From: Bacillota bacterium
Lineage (GTDB): Bacteria; Bacillota; Clostridia; Lachnospirales; Lachnospiraceae
DNA: 64,000 nt
Reading direction: 5' to 3'
Assembly: GCA_023415635.1 (NCBI GenBank)
Contig: JAEZJV010000079.1
Span: forward strand, 109,411-173,410
Shown here: in pieces, positions 44,881 to 52,799 of the stretch
How positions within the stretch are numbered: the stretch's first letter is position 1
Layout: every line of letters starts with the position of its first letter
Made by a program: the position numbers and the translations under genes
Notes under the pieces: generated by a model
Databases searched by the model: none
The model's input: only the letters and a program-made list of their open reading frames with translations
What the model was told of the DNA's origin: nothing

Positions 44881-45030
44881 CCAGAGCTATAGTTTTGTAA
44901 AAACCAAAATATACTGCATAAGTCTTACCATTTCGACATATTCTAAATACCAGACATAAGATGAAAGCATTGCTGATAGGATAAAGCTTTAATAAGGGTG
45001 CAATAGGTTTCATGAAAAGGAGTGTGGTTT

Positions 45031-45297
45031 ATGCCTGAGATTAGTAACCTAATTGTATGGCTGGTGCTTGGAGGAATATCCGGCTGGATTGCAAGTAAGA
45101 TTACCGGTAACGATAAGAGTATGGGAATCGGGTGGAATCTGATTGTTGGAATTGCCGGAGCATTTATAGGTGGCTGGCTGGTAGGTGTTTTTGGATTAGG
45201 ACCAGCTTCAGGATTAAATATCTGGAGTTTCATCGTTTCTGTAGTTGGTGCAGTAATTCTTCTTGCTGTGGTGAATGCGGTCAGAAGGAAACTTTAG
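45031..45297 (+). CDS. GlsB/YeaQ/YmgE family membrane stress protein
   Basis: This 88-residue protein has three membrane helices (about 3-20, 33-52, 62-83) with the glycine pattern of the transglycosylase-associated (GlsB/YeaQ) family: GGISGWIASKI, then GIAGAFIGGWL. Family members are small stress-responsive membrane proteins of unknown mechanism. I chose ATG 45031, eight bases after AAAAGGAG; a GTG at 45022 overlaps that site. Confidence 0.9.
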   Translation: MPEISNLIVWLVLGGISGWIASKITGNDKSMGIGWNLIVGIAGAFIGGWLVGVFGLGPASGLNIWSFIVSVVGAVILLAVVNAVRRKL

Positions 45298-45330
45298 ATT
45301 AGAGCTGTTGAAGAACACATTATAAGACAT

Positions 45331-45360
45331 AAGGTAAGGATATAAAAGTATCCTTACCTT
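45331..45360 (+). terminator. Hairpin after the GlsB-like gene
   Basis: AAGGTAAGGATA (45331-45342) pairs perfectly with TATCCTTACCTT (45349-45360), with a six-base loop. No T run follows (AGCTAAG), so it may act through other means. Confidence 0.6.
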
Positions 45361-45411
45361 AGCTAAGAAAGGATTGTTTTCAATAGCGATATTCGGAAAT
45401 GGATAATAAGG

Positions 45412-46308
45412 ATGAAGAATAATTCGATTATAAAAATCAAAGAAGAGGAATACGTATTTATTAAGGAATTCAAGAATATAGCAGGATACAGGGAAAGTCT
45501 GAACCGGTTAGCGAAGGAAGTTTATGGATTTGACTTTGAAGAATGGTATCAACAGGGGTTCTGGGGTGACCGATACCGGCCCTACTCACTATTACATAAT
45601 GGAAATATCGTAGCAAATATATCGGTGAGTTCCATGAAATTTCAGGCTGTTGGAAGCACAAGAAAGGCTCTCCAGATCGGTACGGTTATGACAGATGTTG
45701 CCTACAGGGGAAGAGGACTTAGCAAGACACTGATGAATATTGTTCTGGAGGAATATGAGAAGGAGTTTGAGTTCATCTATCTGTATGCCAATGACACCGT
45801 ATTAGATTTTTACCCTCGTTTTGGATTTGTACAGGGGGAGGAATACGGGCATGTCGGATATGCTTATTCGAAAGCCCGGAAGTATCATTTTGTTAAGCTG
45901 GATCTTAAGAAAGCAAAGGAGAAGGAGCTGCTCCTACACCTGGTCCGTCAGACTAAGCCTTGTTCTCAATATGCAATGCTTGATAATCCCGGGCTGATTA
46001 TGTTCTATCTGAATTCTTTCCTCGCAGAGAATATATACTATTGTGAAGAGCTTTCCCTTGTAGTAGTGGCAGAGCTTGAAGGGGACACACTAAAGCTGAT
46101 AGACGTATTTTGTGAATATGAATTTGACTTAAAGGAGGTCATTAATTCGCTAATGATTGCTTCAAGGATGAAGATTATTCTAGGCTTTACACCTTTAGAT
46201 TCTGCGGGCTTTGAGTGTGTTTTACTAAGGGAGGAGGGGACGACCTTCTTTACTAGGGGGAAAAGCTTTCTAGGACAGGGAAGATTTCCTGAGCTTTCAC
46301 ATACCTGA
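45412..46308 (+). CDS. GNAT family N-acetyltransferase
   Basis: This 298-residue protein has an N-terminal GNAT domain (about 15-160). The acetyl-CoA site motif A is IGTVMTDVAYRGRGLSKTL, with the R-G-x-G loop, and motif B ends near FYPRFGFV. The second half (about 165-298) is a further GNAT-like or substrate domain without the cofactor loop, making it a two-domain acetyltransferase of a type common in Firmicutes. The acceptor is unknown. There is no strong ribosome site (only AAGG directly before ATG). Confidence 0.85.
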   Translation: MKNNSIIKIKEEEYVFIKEFKNIAGYRESLNRLAKEVYGFDFEEWYQQGFWGDRYRPYSLLHNGNIVANISVSSMKFQAVGSTRKALQIGTVMTDVAYRGRGLSKTLMNIVLEEYEKEFEFIYLYANDTVLDFYPRFGFVQGEEYGHVGYAYSKARKYHFVKLDLKKAKEKELLLHLVRQTKPCSQYAMLDNPGLIMFYLNSFLAENIYYCEELSLVVVAELEGDTLKLIDVFCEYEFDLKEVINSLMIASRMKIILGFTPLDSAGFECVLLREEGTTFFTRGKSFLGQGRFPELSHT

Positions 46309-46423
46309 GAAGTGAGAGTAGCTGGGGATGTTCGCAATGTAATTTGTATTACATTAATTCACGTTTTTGATACGCGCATTATGTTCTGATAATTATTTGA
46401 AATGCGTGAAGTGGAGGATATAT

Positions 46424-46774
46424 ATGAATATTCAGATATTTGGTTCATCGAAATGTTTTGATACAAAGAAAGCAGAAAGGTATTTTAAGGAGCGGGGTGT
46501 TAAGTTCCAGTCCATAGATTTACCGAAATTCGGGATGAGTAAGGGGGAATATAATAGTGTACGTCAGGCAGTCGGTGGTATCGAGGCGTTGATTGATACA
46601 AAAAGTAAGGACCAAGACATGCTTGCACTGATAAAGTATCTTTCCCCAGAGGATCAGGAGGAGAAGCTTCTTGAGAGGCCAAGACTTTTTCGAACACCGA
46701 TTGTACGCAATGGGAAACGGGCTACGATTGGTTATCAACCGGATATCTGGAGACAGTGGGAGCAGGAAGGATAA
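46424..46774 (+). CDS. ArsC/Spx family thioredoxin-fold protein
   Basis: This 116-residue protein has the ArsC/Spx fold with the single N-terminal cysteine C11 (FGSSKCFDTKKAERYF) and the PRLFRTPIVRNG segment around the conserved Arg-Pro pair. True arsenate reductases of this type use this cysteine with a C-terminal RTP motif; here RTPIV is kept. It lacks the CxxC switch of Spx. Many such relatives are not arsenate reductases. I chose ATG 46424, eight bases after GGAGG. Confidence 0.85.
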   Translation: MNIQIFGSSKCFDTKKAERYFKERGVKFQSIDLPKFGMSKGEYNSVRQAVGGIEALIDTKSKDQDMLALIKYLSPEDQEEKLLERPRLFRTPIVRNGKRATIGYQPDIWRQWEQEG

Positions 46775-46869
46775 TCTTGATATGTGCTAATAATTGGGAT
46801 ATAATATAAATATAAAGTTCAGTGAATTGTCACCAATCATGCAGATATGTATACGAAGGGGGTAATTTC

Positions 46870-47514
46870 ATGGAAAGCAGAGCTATTAAGATCTATGCAC
46901 CTAAGAGTAAGAATATTGCATTGAAGGTTATACCGGGGCATTTTGCCACAAGTAACTCCCATATCAACCAGTATATTGACCTGACTACGATGAAGTCAAG
47001 GCAGAGTGAAGCAACAGAAGCCGCCAGGATTCTTGCAAGACAATATGTAAACACCACAGTGGTGGATACTATCGTATGTCTGGATGGCTGTGAGGTAATT
47101 GGTGCGTATTTGGCAAAGGAATTGACGGGTGCTGGAATTCATTCCATGAATATGCACCAGACGATTTATATCATTTCTCCTGAATATAATACGAATGGTC
47201 AGATGATATTCCGGGAGAATAACCAGCCTGCGGTATACGATAAGCATGTCCTGTTGCTGGCTGCATCTGCGACTACCGGAGATACTCTGAAGAGGAGCCT
47301 TTCCTGTATTCAATATTACGGAGGAATGATTCAAGGAATCAGTGCAATATTCAGCGCGGTTCCCCAGGTGGATAACATTATGGTGAATTCGATCTTCACG
47401 GCAAAGGATATTCCTGATTATAAGAGCTACGATATCAATGAGTGTCCGATGTGTAAGGCAAAGCAGAGATTAGAAGCTATCGTTAACGGCCATGGCTATA
47501 TGAAGCTGAAATAA
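46870..47514 (+). CDS. Phosphoribosyltransferase-domain protein (orotate PRTase-like)
   Basis: This 214-residue protein has a type I phosphoribosyltransferase fold; the PRPP loop reads HVLLLAASATTGDTL, where classical enzymes have two acidic residues before the small-residue loop. These acids are replaced by Leu/Ala here, so activity is doubtful. The C end has CPMCKAKQRLEAI with a CxxC. The start is ATG 46870, seven bases after AAGGGGG. It may act on, or only bind, a nucleotide; the family name orotate phosphoribosyltransferase is used loosely for it. Confidence 0.65.
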   Translation: MESRAIKIYAPKSKNIALKVIPGHFATSNSHINQYIDLTTMKSRQSEATEAARILARQYVNTTVVDTIVCLDGCEVIGAYLAKELTGAGIHSMNMHQTIYIISPEYNTNGQMIFRENNQPAVYDKHVLLLAASATTGDTLKRSLSCIQYYGGMIQGISAIFSAVPQVDNIMVNSIFTAKDIPDYKSYDINECPMCKAKQRLEAIVNGHGYMKLK

Positions 47515-47535
47515 TCAGCTAAGATATGAGTATAG

Positions 47536-47625
47536 AATAAGGATAGGGATATGCTTGTGATGTCCGAACCTCGGGGAAGAAAGAGAATGGCGGTCATCAG
47601 AAAATATACCTATCCTTATTTTTAT
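47536..47625. terminator. Convergent terminator between PRTase-like and corA genes
   Basis: AATAAGGATAGG (47536-47547) pairs perfectly with CCTATCCTTATT (47609-47620) over a long loop, followed by TTTATTC. Confidence 0.7.
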
Positions 47626-47710
47626 TCAAGATGAGTCAGGCTGCTGTTTCAGGCTGTTGATATTAATCTCTATTCCTGTACAGGGCTTTCATACAGAGAG
47701 AAGCTAGATA

Positions 47711-48646
47711 CTACATGAATTTCTTCTTCTTAAAGAAGATATAGCAGATGATAGCTACTATGATACTCAAAAGAAAAACATAAATATATCCGAACCGCCA
47801 GGTTAGCTCCGGCATCGAGGTGAAGTTCATTCCGTACCAGCCTACGATCAGGGTCAAAGGAAGAAATATTGTCGTAACCACGGTGAACATCTTCATAATC
47901 TTGTTCATATCGTTATCAAGCTGTGCGTGATAGGATTCCCTGACATGCATACTGTATTCCTGAAGCATGCGGGTATTACTGCTGAGCCGGGAGGCACGGT
48001 TTGAGAATATCCTGAAATAATGGAGATTCTCTTCCGCAAAGATATCCAGAGCGTTTTCCTCAAGCTCTTCACCGACTGCAATAAACTGCTGATAATAGTT
48101 ATCCAAAAGAATCAGCTTCTTTCTGATATCGGTAATCTGGTGATTAAAGTCCTTATCCAAATTACGCTCATTGATTTTATCTTCGTGTTCGCTGATATCA
48201 GCCTCAATATCGGCCAGAAGGCTGTTATCCTCATCAATGAACCGTTCCAAAAAGTTGAAGATTAATCTTTCCTGGTTAAGCTTATTCAGATTAAGATGGT
48301 CAAGAAGATCAAAAAGTTTAAGCTTTGTACTTTCATCCTTATCCTCGATTATTACGATCAATATAAGGTTTTTCTTGATATAGAGCCCGATTCGGTCCTG
48401 AACCTTGATAAACTGTCCCGGATTGATTGCTACAATCACACCGAAGAGATAATCATAATAGGAGTTTAACGTACCATGCAGGTGCAAAGAATTATTCTTG
48501 CATTCCTCCACAGTCATGACGGAAAACCCGAATTGGTTGTAAGCTTCTTCTAATTCATTAAGATTAATCATTCCTATAGTCAGATAGTCAGGATCGATGT
48601 CTTTTTGTTTAACCTCCGTTATTTTATCCCCAATCTGATAGTACAT
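47711..48646 (-). CDS. corA: CorA-type magnesium transporter
   Basis: This 311-residue protein forms a pentameric Mg2+ channel. The N-terminal cytoplasmic alpha/beta domain is followed by a long coiled helix (about 165-245) and two C-terminal membrane helices (about 252-275 and 285-305), joined by the selectivity loop with YGMNF. The end KKKKF is the basic cytoplasmic tail. Some CorA proteins carry Co2+ or other divalent ions. Confidence 0.95.
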   Translation of the reverse strand: MYYQIGDKITEVKQKDIDPDYLTIGMINLNELEEAYNQFGFSVMTVEECKNNSLHLHGTLNSYYDYLFGVIVAINPGQFIKVQDRIGLYIKKNLILIVIIEDKDESTKLKLFDLLDHLNLNKLNQERLIFNFLERFIDEDNSLLADIEADISEHEDKINERNLDKDFNHQITDIRKKLILLDNYYQQFIAVGEELEENALDIFAEENLHYFRIFSNRASRLSSNTRMLQEYSMHVRESYHAQLDNDMNKIMKMFTVVTTIFLPLTLIVGWYGMNFTSMPELTWRFGYIYVFLLSIIVAIICYIFFKKKKFM

Positions 48647-48871
48647 TCTGAAGATCTCCTTTCCCTGGCAGGTAATTCAAATTTAATTCATTCGGCCCTT
48701 TAATCCTCTCCTGAGTACCTAGAGAAGGAATTAAGAACACTGTAGTACTGATGCATATTTGTCTTTATTATAACTCGAAAGCAGGGGAAGTAAAGGAGAA
48801 TATTACAAAAATAGTTAATATAAGCTTAATGACCGAAGAGTAACAAAAGCGGACGAAGGAGTTCGTTTCTG

Positions 48872-48900
48872 TTGCCAGAAGAATATTACGGTGCTACAAT
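48872..48900 (+). promoter_or_regulatory. SigmaA-type promoter of the BspA-like gene
   Basis: TTGCCA (48872-48877) and TACAAT (48895-48900) are exactly 17 bases apart, 44 bases before the start codon. Confidence 0.7.
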
Positions 48901-48944
48901 AGAATGAAATTAATGGAAATTTTAGGATTGCGAGGAAAGAAAAG

Positions 48945-50435
48945 ATGGGAAAAGAAAAGATAAGAAAAGCAGGCAAAATAATTAGTATGCTACTGGTATT
49001 CATGGCGGTATCGATTCTGTCGGGGAATGTGTCAAAGGAAGCACTGGCCAAGGAAAGTACGGTCTATCAGAGCGGTATTTACTGCTATCACATAAGCGAT
49101 GAGAAGAAAAAAGAAGTCACACTAATTGGAATTGATGCACAGGAAGAGGTACAAGAGCTGATTATTCCTGGAACGGCTTTCATCAACGGAGAAGAGTATC
49201 GAGTGGCTAAGGCAAATATTAATTACCAGTATTATACGAATGATACCTATGCCGGAGTCTATCAAAGGATTGAGAAGCTGATTATCTCAGAGGATTTTAC
49301 CGGTAATCTGCATAATCTGATTTATCCTTTTGGTAAAGTCAGAAGAGTTGAATTCAAAGGAAAGATACCACCGGAAGCCGCCTATTTTGAACTGACTAAC
49401 GCATCTGAGGATCCGGATATATTATTTATAGTTCCCAAAGGAGCAGAAGAAGCATATGCAGGAGTTATTCAGGAAGTAATGCAGTATTCCACCATGAGCG
49501 ATCTTTATGAACACAGCATCACTATGAAGCCTACCATAACCTCTGATCCTGCGGCTCAGATTGAGGTGGGGTGCTTTCAAAAGGATCATTATATTTTTCA
49601 GGTAACCGATTCGGCAAAGGACGGTTCGGGTACCGTGCAGCTGATAGGATTAAAGAAGCCCCTAGAAAATTCCTATCTGTCTTTACCCGAGACTGTGATA
49701 AATGACGGTTATACATATCAGCTGACCAAGCTGTGCAGCTCATCGCTTGTCTTTTCCGGAGCAAGGGTAATTGTAGTTCCGGACACTGTAACAGAAATGG
49801 AGACAGCCGTATTTGATAAATACGTAGAACTCCTGTTCCTATCCAAGAATTTAAGGACAATTCCCAAGTATCTAATCACGGATGAGAATGGAGAGAGCAT
49901 GCTTCGATTTGTCTATGTTCCGGAAGGGGTTACAACCATTTCAGATTATGCTTTTAAAGCTTCAGGAGCAAATAAAGCCAGCATAATTTTACCTAATACA
50001 ATAAAAGACCTGGGGAAAAAATCACTGTATTTATTTAAAAACGTGACCTTTTTGAATAAAAAGCCTATTAGCAATTTCAAAGCAGCCATTGCGACAGGAA
50101 CAACAGTAAAGGTTGCTTCCGCTTCTGTTAAAAGCTATCAAAGCAAGTTAGGCGGCAAAGTATCAGTAATAACTGCAAAGCAAGTAATAAAGGCAAGCAG
50201 GCTTTCTACATCGAATAGCAGGCTTACTCTGAAATTAAAGAAGTCGGTTACTGAGAAGGCTTCCTTAAGCAAAGCCTCTAACGAGACGATATTCTGGCTT
50301 TCTTCCGATCAATCCATTGCGGAGGTGACCGGCAAAGGAGTAATCACTGCGAAGGGAACCGGTACGGCATATATCATTGCATATACCAGAACCTCCGGAC
50401 TTCGTAAAATTATCCGCGTAACTGTAACCAGGTAA
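48945..50435 (+). CDS. Secreted BspA-like leucine-rich repeat protein with Ig-like (Big_2) domain
   Basis: This 496-residue protein has a signal peptide (about residues 1-35, ending near ALAKES). Two stretches (about 55-190 and 215-385) carry BspA-type leucine-rich repeats (LIIPGTAFINGEEY, VIVVPDTVTEMETAVF, VYVPEGVTTISDYAFK). A C-terminal bacterial Ig-like domain (about 410-496) includes WLSSDQSIAEVTGKGVITAKGTG. No LPXTG or other anchor is visible. Such proteins bind surfaces or polysaccharides outside the cell. The Big_2 domain resembles that in the subtilase at 61064. Confidence 0.88.
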   Translation: MGKEKIRKAGKIISMLLVFMAVSILSGNVSKEALAKESTVYQSGIYCYHISDEKKKEVTLIGIDAQEEVQELIIPGTAFINGEEYRVAKANINYQYYTNDTYAGVYQRIEKLIISEDFTGNLHNLIYPFGKVRRVEFKGKIPPEAAYFELTNASEDPDILFIVPKGAEEAYAGVIQEVMQYSTMSDLYEHSITMKPTITSDPAAQIEVGCFQKDHYIFQVTDSAKDGSGTVQLIGLKKPLENSYLSLPETVINDGYTYQLTKLCSSSLVFSGARVIVVPDTVTEMETAVFDKYVELLFLSKNLRTIPKYLITDENGESMLRFVYVPEGVTTISDYAFKASGANKASIILPNTIKDLGKKSLYLFKNVTFLNKKPISNFKAAIATGTTVKVASASVKSYQSKLGGKVSVITAKQVIKASRLSTSNSRLTLKLKKSVTEKASLSKASNETIFWLSSDQSIAEVTGKGVITAKGTGTAYIIAYTRTSGLRKIIRVTVTR

Positions 50436-50590
50436 AAGCAATTGGCTGTTTCCGAAAACGGAGATATAATAGAAGAGATTTGCTTCTGTCGCTATCAGCA
50501 GATAGAATGCGTATCAATAAAGGATCGATATATATCAAACTAAATCATTTATATAATCAATATTCCCAGTACTACCGCAATTCTCCCGTG

Positions 50591-50598
50591 CATACAAT
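50591..50598 (+). promoter_or_regulatory. Possible sigmaE -10 element of spoIIID
   Basis: CATACAAT matches the sigmaE -10 consensus (CATACAnT), which fits a mother-cell gene. I see no convincing -35 at 14-15 bases upstream. Transcription would start near 50605, giving a leader of about 55 bases. Confidence 0.35.
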
Positions 50599-50615
50599 GT
50601 AACAACAACGATAAT

Positions 50616-50652
50616 AAGGGGGAATGCGTTCTGCCCCCTAGGTTAGAACGCA
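50616..50652 (+). promoter_or_regulatory. Two alternative hairpins in the spoIIID leader, candidate translation switch
   Basis: The start codon at 50659 has no ribosome site next to it. AAGGGGG (50616-50622), 36 bases upstream, is the only candidate. Structure A: AGGGGG (50617-50622) pairs with CCCCCT (50634-50639) and hides that site. Structure B: TGCGTTCT (50625-50632) pairs perfectly with AGAACGCA (50645-50652); this loops out the spacer and leaves AA before and GACACT after, an effective spacing of eight bases to the ATG. A and B overlap and cannot both form. Confidence 0.6.
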
Positions 50653-50658
50653 GACACT

Positions 50659-50928
50659 ATGAAAGGCTATATAGAGGAACGGGCGGTTGAGATCGCTGAT
50701 TATATCATTGACAACAATGCGACGGTAAGACAGACCGCGAAACAATTTGGCATCTCGAAATCAACCGTACATAAAGACGTAACAGAACGTCTTGCACAGA
50801 TTAACCCCTCCCTTGCCGAAAGAGCCAGGGTAGTCCTGGACCTAAATAAGTCTGAGCGCCATATCAGAGGCGGTTTGGCTACCAAAGAAAAATACCTCCA
50901 TAAGACGAGATATAACCAGGCTTATTGA
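50659..50928 (+). CDS. spoIIID: Stage III sporulation transcriptional regulator SpoIIID
   Basis: This 89-residue DNA-binding protein controls mother-cell genes after sigmaE in sporulation. It matches SpoIIID throughout: EERAVEIADYIIDNNATVR, a helix-turn-helix with TAKQFGISKSTVHKDVTERL, and the basic C end. Usual length. It marks the organism as a spore former, or one with the genes for it. Its leader has an odd arrangement of ribosome site and hairpins. Confidence 0.97.
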   Translation: MKGYIEERAVEIADYIIDNNATVRQTAKQFGISKSTVHKDVTERLAQINPSLAERARVVLDLNKSERHIRGGLATKEKYLHKTRYNQAY

Positions 50929-50958
50929 TCTTATTATCCTGATTAAAGATGTGAAGTC

Positions 50959-51004
50959 AAAGAGATTGTCAGTGTGGCATAGCGGCTCCTGATAATCTCT
51001 TTTT
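50959..51004 (+). terminator. Terminator of spoIIID
   Basis: AGAGATTGTCAG (50961-50972) pairs with CTGATAATCTCT (50989-51000, one G-U), and TTTTC follows. Confidence 0.85.
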
Positions 51005-51008
51005 CTGA

Positions 51009-51060
51009 CCCACATACCCACATACCCACATACCCACATACCCATATACCCATATACCCA
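51009..51060 (+). repeat. Eight-base tandem repeat (CCCACATA/CCCATATA)
   Basis: Four copies of CCCACATA are followed by two of CCCATATA and a partial copy, in an intergenic region between spoIIID and rnfC. It is not in a gene, so it is not a coding phase-variation tract as seen. The rest of the 50929-51453 gap holds the spoIIID terminator, an unassigned stretch (51061-51250) and the rnf promoter and leader. Confidence 0.85.
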
Positions 51061-51297
51061 CTTTATTACCTGAGTATTACCTGTAGGGGTTACTGCTGTG
51101 AGGATTGCCGGATGGGGTGCACTACCACTCTTGGGAGAGATAACATATTGTTTCAGACCATCTTTTATCGTATAATTATAAAAAACAGAAGAGGAAAAGT
51201 GTTGGATGCCAATTTATGCAAAAATAGGCATTTTTTATTGTTATAAAAATAACTTTCGGCAAATTGAATAAAAAGTATGTCAAAAGAGTTTATATTA

Positions 51298-51306
51298 TGG
51301 TATAAT
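51298..51306 (+). promoter_or_regulatory. Extended -10 promoter of the rnf operon
   Basis: TGGTATAAT is an extended -10 element (TGn plus TATAAT). The -35 region (near 51278) is poor, as is usual with extended -10 promoters. Start codon of rnfC is about 140 bases from the predicted transcription start. Confidence 0.55.
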
Positions 51307-51334
51307 TAAGTTTGTGTCCTTAAGGTGGAGCACT

Positions 51335-51398
51335 TTGTTTTGGGATTAACAAACTCTGATTTTTGTTTAACGAACCCCGTGTAAAACTTAACAAAGTG
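51335..51398 (+). promoter_or_regulatory. Rex-like operator and phased TTAAC repeats in the rnf leader
   Basis: TTGTTTTGGGATTAACAA (51335-51352) matches the clostridial Rex site TTGTTAAnnnnTTAACAA at 12 of 14 fixed positions. TTAACAAAC (51346), TTAACGAAC (51367) and TTAACAAAG (51388) recur exactly every 21 bases. CACTTTGTT (51331-51339) also pairs with AACAAAGTG (51390-51398). Rex is the NADH-sensing repressor, a fitting control for Rnf. Confidence 0.5.
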
Positions 51399-51453
51399 TA
51401 TAATCTTACAACAAAAGTAATTAAAAAATTAATAGAAAGAAGGAAAGGGTATT

Positions 51454-52773
51454 ATGGGTAAGTCAACATTCCCGGGTGGGATCCATACATATGACGGTAA
51501 AGCTTTGACTATGGATAAACCCACTACTGTTCTGTTACCGAAGGGTGACCTGGTATTTCCGCTCATTCAACACATAGGTGCTCCTGCGAAGCCACTCGTG
51601 GCTAAAGGGGACAAGGTGCTGGTCGGGCAGAAAATTGCAGAAGCCGGCGGCTTCATTTCAGCGAATGTAATCAGTTCGGTCTCCGGAACAGTGAAGGATA
51701 TTGAGAAAAGACTCACGGTATCGGGTAACATGGTGGAATCCATTGTTATTGAAAACGACAGTGAATACCGCACAGTAGAGAACTTTGGCATGGAACGTGA
51801 CTGCAGCAAGCTGGCAAAAGAGGAGATACGAGGCTTTATCAAAGAAGCGGGGATTGTCGGTTTAGGAGGAGCAGGTTTTCCGACTCATGTAAAGCTGACT
51901 CCAAAGGATGACAGCAAGATTGATTATGTTATTGTCAACGGTGCAGAATGCGAACCTTATCTGACGTCTGATTATCGCATGATGCTGGAGGAACCGGAGA
52001 AGATTATCGGTGGGTTAAAGATTATACTCCGGTTATTTGAAAATGCCAAAGGAATTATAGCAATTGAAGATAATAAACCCGAGGCAATCCGTATATTAAC
52101 CGAATTGACTTCTAAAGAAAAACAGATTGAAGTCAGAAGCTTAAAAACAAAATATCCGCAGGGTGGAGAAAGACAGCTGGTTTATGCACTGACCAAAAGG
52201 AAGCTGAATTCAAAGAAGCTGCCGGCAGATGTTGGCTGTGTAGTCGATAATGTCGATACGGTCATTGCAATTTATAATGCAGTTGCAAAAAGTACACCTC
52301 TTATCAGGAGAATTATAACTGTTTCGGGAGATGCAGTTAAGAATCCTGGGAATTATAATGTGGCAATCGGAATAGATTACGGGGAAATTCTCGAGGCGGC
52401 CGGCGGTTTTAAGGAAAGACCGGAAAAGATGGTATCCGGCGGTCCGATGATGGGGATTGCGCTGTATAGCAGTAATGTACCGGTTATGAAGACCTCTTCT
52501 GCTCTGCTGGGTTTTTTAAAGGATATCTCGGCTGTCGAAGAAGCACCCTGTATCCGCTGTGGCAGATGCGTGAGTAAATGTCCCCTTCAGCTGATGCCTT
52601 TCCAGCTTGCTGAACTGAGCATGAGAAATGATGATGACGGTTTTGTGAAGCTTGACGGTATGGAATGCTGTGGCTGCAGCTCCTGCTCTTATGTCTGCCC
52701 GGCCAACAGAAGCTTAAGCCAGTCTATTATGCAGGAAAGAAATAGTATTTTGGCCAAGAGAAAGAAAGCATAA
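51454..52773 (+). CDS. rnfC: Rnf complex subunit RnfC
   Basis: This 439-residue peripheral subunit oxidises or reduces NAD(H) in the ion-pumping ferredoxin:NAD+ oxidoreductase. It has the flavin and NADH-site glycine stretch GLGGAGFPTHVKL and GAECEPYLTSD, a SLBB domain in the middle, and two [4Fe-4S] motifs near the C end (CIRCGRCVSKCP and CCGCSSCSYVCP). It is first in the order rnfCDGEAB, the clostridial order. AAGGAAAGG precedes the ATG. Confidence 0.97.
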   Translation: MGKSTFPGGIHTYDGKALTMDKPTTVLLPKGDLVFPLIQHIGAPAKPLVAKGDKVLVGQKIAEAGGFISANVISSVSGTVKDIEKRLTVSGNMVESIVIENDSEYRTVENFGMERDCSKLAKEEIRGFIKEAGIVGLGGAGFPTHVKLTPKDDSKIDYVIVNGAECEPYLTSDYRMMLEEPEKIIGGLKIILRLFENAKGIIAIEDNKPEAIRILTELTSKEKQIEVRSLKTKYPQGGERQLVYALTKRKLNSKKLPADVGCVVDNVDTVIAIYNAVAKSTPLIRRIITVSGDAVKNPGNYNVAIGIDYGEILEAAGGFKERPEKMVSGGPMMGIALYSSNVPVMKTSSALLGFLKDISAVEEAPCIRCGRCVSKCPLQLMPFQLAELSMRNDDDGFVKLDGMECCGCSSCSYVCPANRSLSQSIMQERNSILAKRKKA

Positions 52774-52799
52774 CCTACAATTCAGAAAGAGGTGTAAGC

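Noticed and set aside
51009..51060. Possible CRISPR array
   Set aside because: The repeats are eight bases and directly adjacent with no spacers, so it is a simple tandem repeat.
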